Shown one piece after another: positions 17,489 through 27,454 of a DNA stretch of 64,000 bases (position 1 is the first letter of the stretch; the number at the start of each line of letters is the position of its first letter). The translations under genes and the position numbers were made by a program. The stretch comes from Pseudomonas sp. P8_241. Lineage in GTDB: Bacteria > Pseudomonadota > Gammaproteobacteria > Pseudomonadales > Pseudomonadaceae. The stretch spans positions 1,314,001 through 1,378,000 of the forward strand of contig NZ_CP125377.1 of assembly GCF_034008315.1 (NCBI RefSeq), given 5' to 3'. Below the pieces are notes generated by a model that searched no databases, was not told the origin of the DNA, and saw nothing but the letters and a program-made list of their open reading frames with translations.

Positions 17489-18976
17489 TTACAAATGCTG
17501 GCCGTGGCGCGCCATGATGTGGCGCACCACGCTGTAGTCCTGGAGCGAATCGCTGGACAGGTCTTTGCCGTAGCCGGAGCGTTTCAAGCCGCCGTGGGGC
17601 ATTTCGCTGACCAGCATGAAATGGCTGTTGATCCAGGTGCAGCCGTACTGCAATCGGGCGGCGACCTGCATGGCCTTGTCGAGATTCTGCGTCCAGACCG
17701 AAGACGCCAGGCCGTACTCTGAATCGTTGGCCCAATCCACCGCTTGTTCGAGTTGATCGAAACGGGTCACGGTGACCACCGGCCCAAACACTTCACGCTG
17801 GACGATTTCATCATTCTGTTTGCAGCCGGCGAGCAAGGTCGGCTGATAGTAAAACCCGGCACCGGAATGCACGGCGGCGCCGGTCACCCGCTCGATGTGC
17901 GGCTGGCCGAGGGCACGCTCGACGAAACTCGCCACGCGGTCGCGCTGGCGGGTGCTGATCAGCGGGCCGATTTCATTGTCGGCATCGCGTTTGCCGGCAA
18001 AGCGCAGGCTGCTGACGGCCGCGCCGAGTTCGGCGACCAGACGATCATGAATCCCGGCCTGGGCATAAATGCGGCAAGCAGCGGTGCAATCCTGGCCGGC
18101 GTTGTAGTAACCGTAGGTGCGCACACCTTCGACCACGGCTTGAATGTCGGCATCGTTGCAGACAATCACCGGAGCCTTGCCACCGAGTTCGAGATGGGTG
18201 CGTTTGAGCGTTTTCGATGCGGCTTGCAGGATTTTTTGCCCGGTGACGATATCGCCGGTCAGCGACACCATGCGGATTTTCGGGTGGCTGACCAAATGGC
18301 TGCCGACGCCTTCACCGCCGCCGCAAATGATGTTGATCACGCCACGCGGCAGGATCTCGGCCAGCGCCGGAGCCAGGGCCAGGATCGACAGCGGCGTGTG
18401 TTCCGACGGTTTGAACACCAGCGTGTTGCCAGCGGCGAGGGCCGGGGCGATTTTCCACGCGGCCATCATGATGGGGTAGTTCCATGGCGCAATCGACGCC
18501 ACGACTCCGATAGGATCGCGCCGAACCATGCTGGTGTAGCCCGGCATGTATTCACCGCTCAGTTGGCCGGTCTGGCAGCGCACTGCACCGGCAAAGAAGC
18601 GGAACACATCAACGGTGGCGCTCAGGTCATCCTGACGAGCCAGGTGCAGCGGCTTGCCACAGTTCATGGATTCGAGGCGGGCGAGCAGGTCGGCGTTTTT
18701 TTCGATGGCGTTGGCGATGTCCAACAGCAGGTTGGAGCGTTGCTGCGGCGTGGTCCGCGACCAACCGGCGAAGGCGCGGTGAGCGGCAAGGATGGCCGCT
18801 TCGACTTGCTCGGTGCTGGCTTCGGCGATCTGGGTGAGAACTTCCCCGGTGGCGGGGTTGAGAATCGGCTCGACGCAGCCTTGCCCGGCGACTAATTCAC
18901 CATCGATCAATAATGCGGTGAACAACGGGGTCTGCGCGCCAGGCATTTTTCGGGTTCTCTTTTCTTGTGTGGCCAT
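17489..18976 (-). CDS. Second gamma-aminobutyraldehyde-dehydrogenase-like enzyme
   Basis: Aldehyde dehydrogenase of 495 residues, clearly paralogous to the patD product at 11498-12922: both share [16 protein letters not shown] and [17 protein letters not shown] segments and the C-terminal VSEMPHGG...SGYGKD...YSVVRH. The catalytic cysteine and the general-base glutamate are kept. The N-terminus is about 20 residues longer. The ATG follows AGGGAGC. It is first in the string after the divergent-type regulator gene and may prefer a different aminoaldehyde (for example 3-aminopropanal) from its paralogue; that division of labour is inference. Confidence 0.85.
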   Translation of the reverse strand: MATQEKRTRKMPGAQTPLFTALLIDGELVAGQGCVEPILNPATGEVLTQIAEASTEQVEAAILAAHRAFAGWSRTTPQQRSNLLLDIANAIEKNADLLARLESMNCGKPLHLARQDDLSATVDVFRFFAGAVRCQTGQLSGEYMPGYTSMVRRDPIGVVASIAPWNYPIMMAAWKIAPALAAGNTLVFKPSEHTPLSILALAPALAEILPRGVINIICGGGEGVGSHLVSHPKIRMVSLTGDIVTGQKILQAASKTLKRTHLELGGKAPVIVCNDADIQAVVEGVRTYGYYNAGQDCTAACRIYAQAGIHDRLVAELGAAVSSLRFAGKRDADNEIGPLISTRQRDRVASFVERALGQPHIERVTGAAVHSGAGFYYQPTLLAGCKQNDEIVQREVFGPVVTVTRFDQLEQAVDWANDSEYGLASSVWTQNLDKAMQVAARLQYGCTWINSHFMLVSEMPHGGLKRSGYGKDLSSDSLQDYSVVRHIMARHGQHL

Positions 18977-19077
18977 GCTGCTCCCTGTGACTGGGGCTGG
19001 CCGTCTTATATAGATGTAACAAGACTAGTGCGCGGCCCCGAGGTCGACAAATACTAAATACTGAAGGTTGCGTTCGA

Positions 19078-19992
19078 TTAAATAGATGGCTTGCGTTTGC
19101 CGTGGGGTTGTTCCCGTGCCACGGTGAGAAATGGATCCACCAATGCCGGGCGGGCTGTGCCGCGACGCCACGCAAGGCCGATATCGAGGGTCTGGTTGAG
19201 GTCGGCAATCGGCCGCGCTTCGATGATGTCGCCTTCCAGTGACCAGGGGCGGTAAGTCATGTCGGGCTGGATCGACACACCCAGGCCGGCGGCCACCAGG
19301 CTTCGCACCGCTTCGGTCGAGGCGGTGCGCAGCGTGATGCGCGGCTGCAACGAAGCGGCGGACCACATGCGTTGGGCATTGCGGTCCATTTCATCCACGT
19401 TCAGCTGGATCAGCGGCTCGCGGGCCACATCGGAGAGGTTGATGCTGTCGTGTTCCAGCAAAGGATGCTGGGCCGGCAACCACAAGCGATGGGGCGAATG
19501 AGTCAGCACTTCGGTCTGCAAGGCGTGGCGATCCTCGAGATTGGAGAGGATCAGCACACCGACATCAATCTCGCCACTCACCAGCAAATGCTCTATGTAG
19601 GGGCGCTCGTCTTCCATCACGCGAATTTCCACATTGGGGTAGGCGCGCTGGAAACGGGTGAGCAAATCCGCCAGATAGTAACCGGCGACCAGGCTGGTCA
19701 CGCCGATGATCAACTGCCCGGCGACCTGGTCGGTGCTCTGTTGCAGGCTGCGTTTGGCGTTATCTACGGTGGCCAGAATCAGGTGTGCCTGGCGCAGGAA
19801 TTGATGCCCCTGGTGAGTCAGCGTCATGCCCTTGGCGTGGCGACTGAAAAGGCTTACACCGATTTCCTCCTCCAGTTGCTGGATCGCCAGGGTCAGCGTC
19901 GACTGCGAAATGAATGCCGTTTGTGCGGCGGCCGAGATCGAGCCCGTCTCGGCAACGGCGATGAAGTGGCGGATCTGACGCAAGGTCATCAT
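19078..19992 (-). CDS. LysR-family transcriptional regulator
   Basis: LysR-type regulator, 304 residues. The N-terminal winged HTH is seen in MTLRQIRHFIAVAETGSISAAAQ and FISQSTLTLAIQQLEEEIG; the effector domain starts near residue 90 (GQLIIGVTSLVAGYYLADLL). Its gene is upstream of and co-directional with the aldehyde dehydrogenase and ydcSTUV genes, so it is the likely regulator of the polyamine block. Two Met codons open the frame; the first is given. The AT-rich stretch upstream (around 20036-20070) contains ATATCTAAAATTCTGAATGCATAT-like dyads that could be its autoregulatory site. The effector is unknown. Confidence 0.85.
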   Translation of the reverse strand: MMTLRQIRHFIAVAETGSISAAAQTAFISQSTLTLAIQQLEEEIGVSLFSRHAKGMTLTHQGHQFLRQAHLILATVDNAKRSLQQSTDQVAGQLIIGVTSLVAGYYLADLLTRFQRAYPNVEIRVMEDERPYIEHLLVSGEIDVGVLILSNLEDRHALQTEVLTHSPHRLWLPAQHPLLEHDSINLSDVAREPLIQLNVDEMDRNAQRMWSAASLQPRITLRTASTEAVRSLVAAGLGVSIQPDMTYRPWSLEGDIIEARPIADLNQTLDIGLAWRRGTARPALVDPFLTVAREQPHGKRKPSI

Positions 19993-20184
19993 GGAGAAAT
20001 TACCCGGTGGGCGGTTTTTATCGATTTTGTCGAGTGTATATCTAAAATTCTGAATGCATATTCAAACTGTCAGCGTTAAAAGCAGTCGAGCAACATCTGG
20101 AAGTACTCTCGCAGGCCGTGCTCGGGCACTTTCGATCTAGGCTGGGGGCCTTAATGTCCGGTTACACCTTTTATGGAGGCGACA

Positions 20185-20877
20185 ATGAACACCCGTGGAT
20201 TGCTCGAGCAGCTACTCAAGTCCGGCCAGGACATGTTGCAAAACAAGGCCGGTACCGCGCAGAACAAAGGGGCGAGCAGTAGCTCCGGTGGTCTGGGCAG
20301 TTTGCTTTCCGGGGCCAGCGGCGGTGCATTGGCGGCGGGCGCGATGGGTTTGCTGCTGGGTAACAAAAAAGCCCGCAAGGTCGGCGGGAAGGTGGCGGTC
20401 TACGGTGGGCTGGCGGCATTGGGCGTGATGGCCTACAAGGCCTACGGCAGCTGGCAGGCCGAGCAAGGCACTGCGCCGAAGACCGCGCCGCAAACCCTCG
20501 ATCGTTTGCCGATGGCTCAGGTCGAACAGCACAGTCAGGCGATTCTCAAGGCGCTGGTGGCCGCGGCCAAGGCGGACGGGCATATCGATCAGCGCGAGCG
20601 GGAGCTGATTGAAGGCGAGTTCACCAAACTTGATAACGATCAGGAGTTGCAGCACTGGCTGCATGCCGAACTCAACAAGCCGCTGGACCCCAGCGACGTC
20701 GCCCGCGCCGCCAGCACCCCGGAAATGGCCGCTGAGATGTACATCGCCAGTGTGATGCTGGTCGATGAAGAGAGCTTCATGGAAAAGTCGTATCTCGATG
20801 AACTGGCGCGCCAGCTCAAGCTGGAGCCGGGGTTGAAGGCCGAGCTTGAAAAGCAGGTTCGCCAGGCTTCGATGTAG
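20185..20877 (+). CDS. DUF533/TerB-like inner-membrane protein
   Basis: Protein of 230 residues resembling E. coli YebE. The N-terminal third is rich in Gly, Ser and Ala with a hydrophobic segment (ALAAGAMGLLLGNKKARK and VAVYGGLAALGVMAYKAYG), and the C-terminal half is a TerB-like acidic helical domain (AILKALVAAAKADGHIDQRE, then LVDEESFMEKSYLDELARQL). The ATG giving MNTRGLLE is chosen because GGAGG lies five bases upstream. Function is unknown; YebE is a stress-induced envelope protein in enterobacteria. The gene stands alone between the LysR gene (divergent) and the wsp operon. Confidence 0.8.
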   Translation: MNTRGLLEQLLKSGQDMLQNKAGTAQNKGASSSSGGLGSLLSGASGGALAAGAMGLLLGNKKARKVGGKVAVYGGLAALGVMAYKAYGSWQAEQGTAPKTAPQTLDRLPMAQVEQHSQAILKALVAAAKADGHIDQRERELIEGEFTKLDNDQELQHWLHAELNKPLDPSDVARAASTPEMAAEMYIASVMLVDEESFMEKSYLDELARQLKLEPGLKAELEKQVRQASM

Positions 20878-20888
20878 TTTGTTTGCTT

Positions 20889-20950
20889 AAAAGATCGCAG
20901 CCTTCGGCAGCTCCTACGGGATCCGCGTCATCCGAAGGCTGCGATCTTTT
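20889..20950. repeat. REP-type hairpin after the DUF533 gene
   Basis: A perfect 19-base inverted repeat, AAAAGATCGCAGCCTTCGG (20889-20907) with its complement (20932-20950), belongs to the GATCGCAGCC class. It starts with an A-run and ends with TTTT, so it may also act as a terminator for the gene before it. Confidence 0.85.
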
Positions 20951-21071
20951 GCTTTAAGCCGGCGTGCCAGGCTTTTTCAGCAAGATGAGAAGTGGTGCGC
21001 AACCGTCTTATAAATGAAACACCGCCCTCGGCTATACTCCCCGCATTTCGAATCCGCCCCGAGGACTGACT

Positions 21072-22694
21072 GTGAAGAACTGGACGTTGCGCCAACGCAT
21101 TTTGGCGAGCTTTGCGGTAATTATCGCCATCATGTTGTTGATGGTGGTCGTCTCGTATTCGCGGTTGTTGAAGATCGAAAGCAGCGAAGCCAGCGTACGT
21201 GAGGACGCTCTGCCAGGCCTTTATTACAGCTCGATGATTCGTGGTGCGTGGTCCGACAGTTATGTACGCATTCAGGCCATGCTGGGCCTGGAGCAGGGGC
21301 AGGGCTTCACGGTCGAGGAAGCCGCGAACTTCAATGGCTATGCCGCGCGATTGAAAGAGCAGATGGACCTTTACCGTGGAACGATTGCCGACGAAGAAGA
21401 CCGGGTCGAGTACGCTGCGTTCGAAAAACTGCATGAGGACTATCACCGGATTTTGGCCGCCGTGATCGAGTTGCATAAACGCAACCAAAGTGCAGAAGCC
21501 ATCAAGCTGTTCACCAGTGAGCTGACTCCGGCCTGGACAGCAGGCCGAATGAAGGTCAATGAGATTCTGCGTCATAACAAATCGGTGGCGGACGCGGACA
21601 TCGCAGCCATTGACGATGCAGTCGTCACGGCAAAAATCATCATGGGCATTTCCCTGCTGGTGGCAGTGCTGGCCGCCGCCCTTTGTGGCCTGCTGCTGAT
21701 GCGCGCGATTTTGGCGCCGATGAACCGCATCGTGAAAATCCTCGAAATCATGCGCACCGGCGACCTCAGCAGTCGCCTGAACCTTGAGCGCAAGGATGAG
21801 TTCGGTGCAGTGGAAACCGGCTTCAACGACATGATGACCGAGCTTACGTCCCTGGTGTCCCAGGCCCAGCGCTCATCGGTGCAGGTCACCACGTCGGTCA
21901 CCGAGATTGCAGCCACCTCCAAGCAACAACAGGCCACCGCTACCGAGACCGCCGCGACCACCACGGAAATCGGCGCGACCTCACGTGAAATCGCCGCCAC
22001 CTCCCGCGATCTGGTGCGCACCATGACCGAAGTGTCCACCGCCGCCGATCAGGCTTCGGTGGCCGCAGGTTCCGGGCAGCAAGGGCTGGCGCGCATGGAA
22101 GAGACCATGCATTCGGTGATGGGCGCGGCCGATCTGGTCAACGCCAAGCTGGCGATCCTCAATGAGAAGGCCGGCAACATCAACCAGGTGGTCGTGACCA
22201 TCGTCAAGGTTGCCGACCAGACCAACCTGTTGTCGCTCAACGCCGCCATCGAAGCGGAAAAAGCCGGTGAATACGGCCGTGGTTTTTCCGTGGTTGCCAC
22301 TGAAGTGCGGCGCCTGGCGGACCAGACCGCCGTCGCCACCTACGATATCGAGCAGATGGTGCGCGAGATTCAGTCGGCGGTATCGGCCGGGGTCATGGGC
22401 ATGGACAAATTCTCCGAAGAAGTGCGCCGCGGGATGTCCGAAGTGCAGCAGGTCGGCGAGCAGTTGTCGCAGATCATCCACCAGGTGCAAGCGCTGGCGC
22501 CGCGCGTGCTGATGGTCAACGAAGGCATGCAAGCCCAGGCCACCGGTGCCGAGCAGATCAATCACGCACTGGTGCAACTGGGTGATGCCAGCAGCCAGAC
22601 GGTCGAATCCTTGCGCCAGGCGAGTTTCGCCATCGATGAGCTGAGCCAGGTGGCCGTAGGGCTGCGCAGCGGCGTTTCGCGATTTAAAGTCTGA
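21072..22694 (+). CDS. wspA: Surface-sensing methyl-accepting chemotaxis protein WspA
   Basis: Membrane receptor of the Wsp system, which activates cyclic-di-GMP synthesis on surface contact. It has 540 residues from a GTG start behind GAGGAC. Membrane helices lie near residues 9-29 and 188-210, around a helical periplasmic four-helix-bundle type domain. A HAMP domain follows (LAPMNRIVKILEIMRTGDLS), then the signalling hairpin with DQTNLLSLNAAIEAEKAGEYGRGF. A TATACT -10 element lies at 21033-21038. It overlaps wspB by one base. The gene order A-B-C-D-E-F-R confirms identity. Confidence 0.96.
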   Translation: MKNWTLRQRILASFAVIIAIMLLMVVVSYSRLLKIESSEASVREDALPGLYYSSMIRGAWSDSYVRIQAMLGLEQGQGFTVEEAANFNGYAARLKEQMDLYRGTIADEEDRVEYAAFEKLHEDYHRILAAVIELHKRNQSAEAIKLFTSELTPAWTAGRMKVNEILRHNKSVADADIAAIDDAVVTAKIIMGISLLVAVLAAALCGLLLMRAILAPMNRIVKILEIMRTGDLSSRLNLERKDEFGAVETGFNDMMTELTSLVSQAQRSSVQVTTSVTEIAATSKQQQATATETAATTTEIGATSREIAATSRDLVRTMTEVSTAADQASVAAGSGQQGLARMEETMHSVMGAADLVNAKLAILNEKAGNINQVVVTIVKVADQTNLLSLNAAIEAEKAGEYGRGFSVVATEVRRLADQTAVATYDIEQMVREIQSAVSAGVMGMDKFSEEVRRGMSEVQQVGEQLSQIIHQVQALAPRVLMVNEGMQAQATGAEQINHALVQLGDASSQTVESLRQASFAIDELSQVAVGLRSGVSRFKV

Positions 22695-23230
22695 TGAGCG
22701 AAATCACGGCCAAACGTCCTGTGGCGAAGCAGGCGTTGCACGCGTTGTTTCTGGTGTTTCGCATCGGTAACGAACGGTATGCCTTGCAGGCCATCGAGGT
22801 GGCGGAAGTGCTGCCGTGCCTGCCGTTGAAGCCGATTCCCCGTACACCCGATTGGGTTGCCGGGGTGTTCGCCTACCGTGGTGCGGTAGTGCCGGTGATC
22901 GACCTGAGCGCGTTGACCTTTGGTACACCTGCCCAGTCACGCACCAGCACGCGGCTGGTGCTGGTCAACTACCGCCCGGGCGAAACCGCCGGCACGCAAT
23001 TGCTCGGGCTGATTCTCGAGCAGGCCACGGATACCTTGCGCTGTGATCCGGCGGACTTTCAACCCTACGGCGTGGACAACCGGCAGGCGCCCTATCTGGG
23101 GCCGGTTCGCAAGGATGAGCAAGGTTTGCTGCAACGGGTGCGGGTCGCCGATTTGCTGGACGATAAGGTTCGCGCGCTGCTGTTTCCGTCGCCACCGCTG
23201 GACCTGGCGCTGCTTGAGGCGCGGCCATGA
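22694..23230 (+). CDS. wspB: CheW-like coupling protein WspB
   Basis: Cytoplasmic CheW-domain adaptor, 178 residues, one of two in the Wsp complex that link the receptor WspA to the kinase WspE. The CheW fold is visible as LFLVFRIGNERYALQAIEVA, VAGVFAYRGAVVPVIDLS and a C-terminal RVRVADLLDDKV. The start ATG overlaps the wspA stop (TGATG) and its end overlaps wspC by four bases, so translation is coupled on both sides. Confidence 0.94.
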   Translation: MSEITAKRPVAKQALHALFLVFRIGNERYALQAIEVAEVLPCLPLKPIPRTPDWVAGVFAYRGAVVPVIDLSALTFGTPAQSRTSTRLVLVNYRPGETAGTQLLGLILEQATDTLRCDPADFQPYGVDNRQAPYLGPVRKDEQGLLQRVRVADLLDDKVRALLFPSPPLDLALLEARP

Positions 23231-24501
23231 GCTCTGACCAGCGTTTTTTCGACTTCCTCAAGGAACGCATCGGCCTCGACGTGACGTCGGTGGGACCGGC
23301 CATCATCGAGCGCGCCGTACGCCAGCGCAGTCACGCCGTCGAGGCGCAAACAGCCGATGAATACTGGCTCACCTTGCAGGGCTCGCGTGACGAACAACAA
23401 GCGTTGATCGAATCGGTAATCGTCCCGGAAACGTGGTTCTTCCGTTACCCGGAGTCCTTCACTACGCTCGCCAAAATGGCCGGCAAGCGCCTGGCTGCAA
23501 TCAATAACCGGCGTGCCCTGCGGATTCTCAGTTTGCCGTGTTCCACCGGCGAAGAACCTTATTCAATTGCCATGGCGCTGCTCGATGCCGGGCTCAAGCG
23601 GCATCAGTTCAAGGTCGACGGTATGGATGTCAGCCCGTTGTCGGTGGAAAAGGCCAGGCGCGCGGTGTACGGGAAAAACTCCTTTCGCGGCCAGGATATC
23701 GGGTTTCGTGACCGTCATTTCAGTGTCGAAGGCGAGGGCTATCGCCTCCATCAGCGCGTGATTGATCAGGTGCGTTTGCAGGTTGGCAATCTGCTGGACC
23801 CAAGCTTGCTCGCCCATGAGCCCGCGTTTGATTTCGTGTTCTGCCGCAACTTGCTGATCTATTTCGACCAGTCGACGCAGAAGCAGGTGTTCGAGGTGCT
23901 CAAGCAACTGACTCACGTCGATGGCGTACTGTTTATCGGTCCCGCCGAAGGTAGCTTGCTGGGGCGTTTTGGCATGCGCTCGATGGGTATCGCGCAGTCC
24001 TTCGCCTTCAGTCGGCAGGGTGCGCAGGAGTCACAACCGTTGCCGTTGCCGACCTTCGTTCCCGCGCCATTGCCGGTACCGCCACCGCCCAGCCGCCCGC
24101 CGTCGTCGGTACACAGCCGCCCCTTCGCCAGCGCCCAGCCCGAGGTTTTTGCGCCGAAGACGTCTGTCTCCGACACGGTTGCGTTGCTGGCGAATATCGG
24201 CGCCTTGGCCAACGAAGGCAAGAGCGCAGAAGCGCGAGCCGCCTGTGAACGCTATTTGCGCAACCATGAACCCGTGGCTCAGGTGTTCTGTTGGTTAGGG
24301 CTGCTCAGCGATGTCGCTGGAAATGCCTTCGAAGCTCAAGGCTTTTACCGCAAGGCGTTGTACCTCGAGCCGCAACACCCCGAAGCGTTGATACACCTGG
24401 CGGCGTTGCTGCAAGCCCAGGGCGACACGGCGGGTGCCAGACGATTGCAGGAGCGTGCCGCCCGCAGCGCGCGCGCCGTCGACAGTGAGCGTAAACGATG
24501 A
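23227..24501 (+). CDS. wspC: CheR-type methyltransferase with TPR tail, WspC
   Basis: Methyltransferase that adds methyl groups to WspA and sets the sensitivity of the pathway. It has 424 residues: a CheR N-terminal helical domain, then the SAM-binding domain with ILSLPCSTGEEPYSIAMAL and FVFCRNLLIYFD, a proline-rich linker near residues 270-300 (PAPLPVPPPPSRPPSS), and two to three TPR-like helices at the C-terminus (FYRKALYLEPQHPEALIHLA). The TPR tail is usual for WspC and absent from housekeeping CheR. It overlaps both neighbours by four bases. Confidence 0.95.
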   Translation: MSSDQRFFDFLKERIGLDVTSVGPAIIERAVRQRSHAVEAQTADEYWLTLQGSRDEQQALIESVIVPETWFFRYPESFTTLAKMAGKRLAAINNRRALRILSLPCSTGEEPYSIAMALLDAGLKRHQFKVDGMDVSPLSVEKARRAVYGKNSFRGQDIGFRDRHFSVEGEGYRLHQRVIDQVRLQVGNLLDPSLLAHEPAFDFVFCRNLLIYFDQSTQKQVFEVLKQLTHVDGVLFIGPAEGSLLGRFGMRSMGIAQSFAFSRQGAQESQPLPLPTFVPAPLPVPPPPSRPPSSVHSRPFASAQPEVFAPKTSVSDTVALLANIGALANEGKSAEARAACERYLRNHEPVAQVFCWLGLLSDVAGNAFEAQGFYRKALYLEPQHPEALIHLAALLQAQGDTAGARRLQERAARSARAVDSERKR

Positions 24502-25178
24502 TTGCCTCCGACACCTTCAGCGTCAGCCGGGATGCCCAGGCCATCGACGATTGCTGGAACCGCATCGGTATCCATGGCGACAAGTCGTGCCCGTTACTGA
24601 GCGAACATATTCATTGCCGCAACTGCGCGGTGTATTCGGCGGCGGCTACTCGCTTGCTGGATCGTTATGCGTTGCAGCAGGACGACCGCGGGCAAGTGTC
24701 CGTCGCGGTCGAGAGCGAGGCGAAAACCCGGTCGCTGTTGATGTTCCGCCTGGGCGAAGAATGGCTCGGTCTGGCCACGCGCAGCCTGGTGGAAGTGGCA
24801 CCGTTGCAAGTGATTCACTCGCTGCCGCACCAGCGTTCCCGGGCCTTGCTCGGCGTGGCGAATGTGCGCGGTGCGCTGGTGGCGTGTCTGTCGCTGGTGG
24901 AACTGCTCGGGCTCGATAGCGCGAGCAGCGTGGAAGTCGGTGCACGGGTCATGCCGCGCATGTTGATCATTGCAGCCCACGGCGGACCCGTGGTGGTGCC
25001 TGTGGATGAAGTCGACGGTATTCACGCCATCGACGAGCGGATCCTCGATGCCGCGTCGCAATCGGGCACCCAGGCCAGCGCCAAATACACCCGGGGCGTA
25101 TTGCCATTCAAAGGTCGCAGCCTGCGTTGGCTGGATGAAGAACAGTTGCTGTGCGCCGTGACCCGGAGCCTCACATGA
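24498..25178 (+). CDS. wspD: CheW-like coupling protein WspD
   Basis: Second CheW-domain adaptor, 226 residues. It has a longer N-terminal extension than WspB, containing a cysteine-bearing patch (CPLLSEHIHCRNCAVY) that is characteristic of WspD. The CheW core follows from MFRLGEEWLGLATRSLVEV to VARGVLPFKGRSLRWLD-type sequence (here TRGVLPFKGRSLRWLDEEQL). It bridges WspA and WspE in the signalling array. The stop overlaps the wspE start (ATGA). Confidence 0.94.
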   Translation: MIASDTFSVSRDAQAIDDCWNRIGIHGDKSCPLLSEHIHCRNCAVYSAAATRLLDRYALQQDDRGQVSVAVESEAKTRSLLMFRLGEEWLGLATRSLVEVAPLQVIHSLPHQRSRALLGVANVRGALVACLSLVELLGLDSASSVEVGARVMPRMLIIAAHGGPVVVPVDEVDGIHAIDERILDAASQSGTQASAKYTRGVLPFKGRSLRWLDEEQLLCAVTRSLT

Positions 25179-27454
25179 CCCCCGAGCAAATGCGCGACGC
25201 CTCTTTGCTGGAGTTGTTCAGCCTCGAAGCCGAGGCCCAGACCCAAGTGCTGAGCGCCGGCCTGCTGGCGCTGGAACGCGATCCGACCCAGGCCGATCAA
25301 CTTGAATCGTGCATGCGTGCCGCGCATTCGCTCAAGGGGGCGGCGCGAATTGTCGGTGTCGATGCGGGAGTCAGCGTCGCCCATGTCATGGAAGACTGCT
25401 TGGTGAGCGCCCAGGAAGGGCGTTTGTTGCTGCGCCCCGAACACATCGATGCGTTGCTGCAAGGCACCGATCTGCTGATGCGCATCGCCACGCCGAACAA
25501 CAATCCGCAATCGGCGGATATCGACGCCTATGTGGTGTTGATGGCGCGTCTGCTTGATCCGACTGCTGCGCGGGTTGCGAGCGCTGCGCCGGTGATGGCC
25601 GAGTTACAGCTTGAAGTGTTCGCGCCCAAGGTCGAAACCCCGGCGCCTGACGTCGTCCCCCCATTCACGCCCGCGCCGCGCAAAACCAAACGCGCCACCG
25701 AAAACGGCGAGCGAGTCCTGCGCGTCACTGCCGAACGCTTGAACAGCCTGCTCGACCTATCGAGCAAATCGTTGGTGGAAACCCTGCGGCTCAAGCCGCA
25801 CCTGGCCACCATGCAGCGGCTCAAACGCACGCAGAGCAACGGCCTGCGCGCGCTGGAAAATCTCAACGTGCACCTCAAGGATCACGCCTTGAGCCTGGAA
25901 GCCCGAGAATCACTCGAAGATGCGCGGCGGTTGCTGGCGGAGTCCCAGCAATTGCTGGTGGAGAAGAATGCCGAACTCGATGAGTTCGCCTGGCAGGCCA
26001 GCCAACGCGCGCAGGTCTTGTATGACACGGCGCTGGCCTGCCGCATGCGGCCCTTTGCCGATGTATTGACCGGCCAGGCGCGCATGGTTCGTGATCTGGG
26101 GCGTGACCTTGGCAAACAGGTGCGGCTGGAGATCGAAGGCGAGAAAACCCAGGTCGATCGCGACGTGCTTGAAAAGCTCGAAGCGCCGCTGACTCACCTG
26201 CTGCGCAACGCGGTCGATCACGGGATCGAAACCCCTGAGCAGCGCCTGCTGGCGGGCAAGCCAGCGGAAGGCGTGATCCGTTTACGTGCTTCTCATCAGG
26301 CCGGCCTTTTGGTCCTGGAGCTGAGCGATGACGGCAATGGCGTGGACCTGGAAAAGGTTCGCCGCAGTATCGTTGAACGCAATCTTTCACCCGTCGAAAC
26401 CGCTGCGCAACTGAGCGAAGAAGAGCTGCTGACGTTCCTGTTCCTGCCGGGTTTCAGCCTGCGCGACACTGTCACAGAAGTCTCCGGGCGCGGCGTCGGT
26501 CTGGATGCTGTTCAACATATGGTCCGTCAGTTGCGCGGCGCAGTGATGCTGGAGCAGACGGCGGGCCGGGGCAGTCGTTTCCATCTCGAAGTACCGCTGA
26601 CCCTGTCGGTAGTACGCAGTCTGGTGGTGGAAGTCGGCGCCGAAGCCTACGCCTTCCCGCTGGCACACATCGAGCGCATGTGCGACCTGGAGCCAGCGGA
26701 CATCGTGCAAGTCGAAGGGCGTCAGCATTTTTGGCACGAGGGTCGGCATGTCGGCCTCGTTGCCGCGAGCCAACTGCTGCAACGCCCGGCCAGCCAGAGC
26801 GACCGGCAAACGCTGAAAGTCGTGGTGATTCGCGAACGTGATGCGATGTATGGCGTGGCGGTCGAGCGCTTTATCGGCGAGCGCACATTGGTGGTTCTGC
26901 CGCTGGACGAGCGCCTGGGCAAGGTGCAGGACATTTCCGCCGGGGCCTTGCTCGATGACGGTTCGGTGGTGCTGATTGTCGATGTCGAAGACATGCTGCG
27001 TTCGGTGGATAAATTGCTCAACACCGGGCGCCTGGAGCGTATCGCCCGTCAGGGCAGCCAGGTGGTCGAAGCCTCACGCAAACGGATTCTGGTGGTCGAC
27101 GATTCACTCACCGTGCGAGAGTTGCAGCGCAAGCTGTTGCTCAATCGCGGATACGATGTGGCGGTTGCGGTGGACGGTATGGACGGCTGGAACGCGCTGC
27201 GTTCGGAGGATTTCGATCTGCTGATCACCGACATTGATATGCCGCGCATGGACGGCATCGAACTGGTCACGCTGCTGCGCCGGGACACTCGCCTGCAATC
27301 GCTGCCGGTGATGGTGGTGTCCTACAAGGATCGTGAGGAGGACCGGCGTCGTGGACTGGATGCGGGGGCCGACTATTATCTAGCCAAGGCCAGTTTTCAT
27401 GACGACGCCTTGCTCGATGCAGTGGTCGAGCTCATCGGAGGAGCCCGGGCATGA
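25175..27454 (+). CDS. wspE: Hybrid CheA-type histidine kinase WspE
   Basis: Central kinase of the Wsp pathway, 759 residues. Domains in order: Hpt with the phospho-acceptor in AAHSLKGAAR (His51), a dimerisation region, the HATPase with LLRNAVDHGIETPEQRL and SGRGVGLDAVQHMV, a CheW-like regulatory domain, and a C-terminal receiver (ILVVDDSLTVREL, aspartate in DLLITDIDMPRMDGI). It phosphorylates WspR and WspF. The ATG at 25175, overlapping the wspD stop, is chosen over an earlier in-frame start inside wspD. Confidence 0.96.
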   Translation: MTPEQMRDASLLELFSLEAEAQTQVLSAGLLALERDPTQADQLESCMRAAHSLKGAARIVGVDAGVSVAHVMEDCLVSAQEGRLLLRPEHIDALLQGTDLLMRIATPNNNPQSADIDAYVVLMARLLDPTAARVASAAPVMAELQLEVFAPKVETPAPDVVPPFTPAPRKTKRATENGERVLRVTAERLNSLLDLSSKSLVETLRLKPHLATMQRLKRTQSNGLRALENLNVHLKDHALSLEARESLEDARRLLAESQQLLVEKNAELDEFAWQASQRAQVLYDTALACRMRPFADVLTGQARMVRDLGRDLGKQVRLEIEGEKTQVDRDVLEKLEAPLTHLLRNAVDHGIETPEQRLLAGKPAEGVIRLRASHQAGLLVLELSDDGNGVDLEKVRRSIVERNLSPVETAAQLSEEELLTFLFLPGFSLRDTVTEVSGRGVGLDAVQHMVRQLRGAVMLEQTAGRGSRFHLEVPLTLSVVRSLVVEVGAEAYAFPLAHIERMCDLEPADIVQVEGRQHFWHEGRHVGLVAASQLLQRPASQSDRQTLKVVVIRERDAMYGVAVERFIGERTLVVLPLDERLGKVQDISAGALLDDGSVVLIVDVEDMLRSVDKLLNTGRLERIARQGSQVVEASRKRILVVDDSLTVRELQRKLLLNRGYDVAVAVDGMDGWNALRSEDFDLLITDIDMPRMDGIELVTLLRRDTRLQSLPVMVVSYKDREEDRRRGLDAGADYYLAKASFHDDALLDAVVELIGGARA

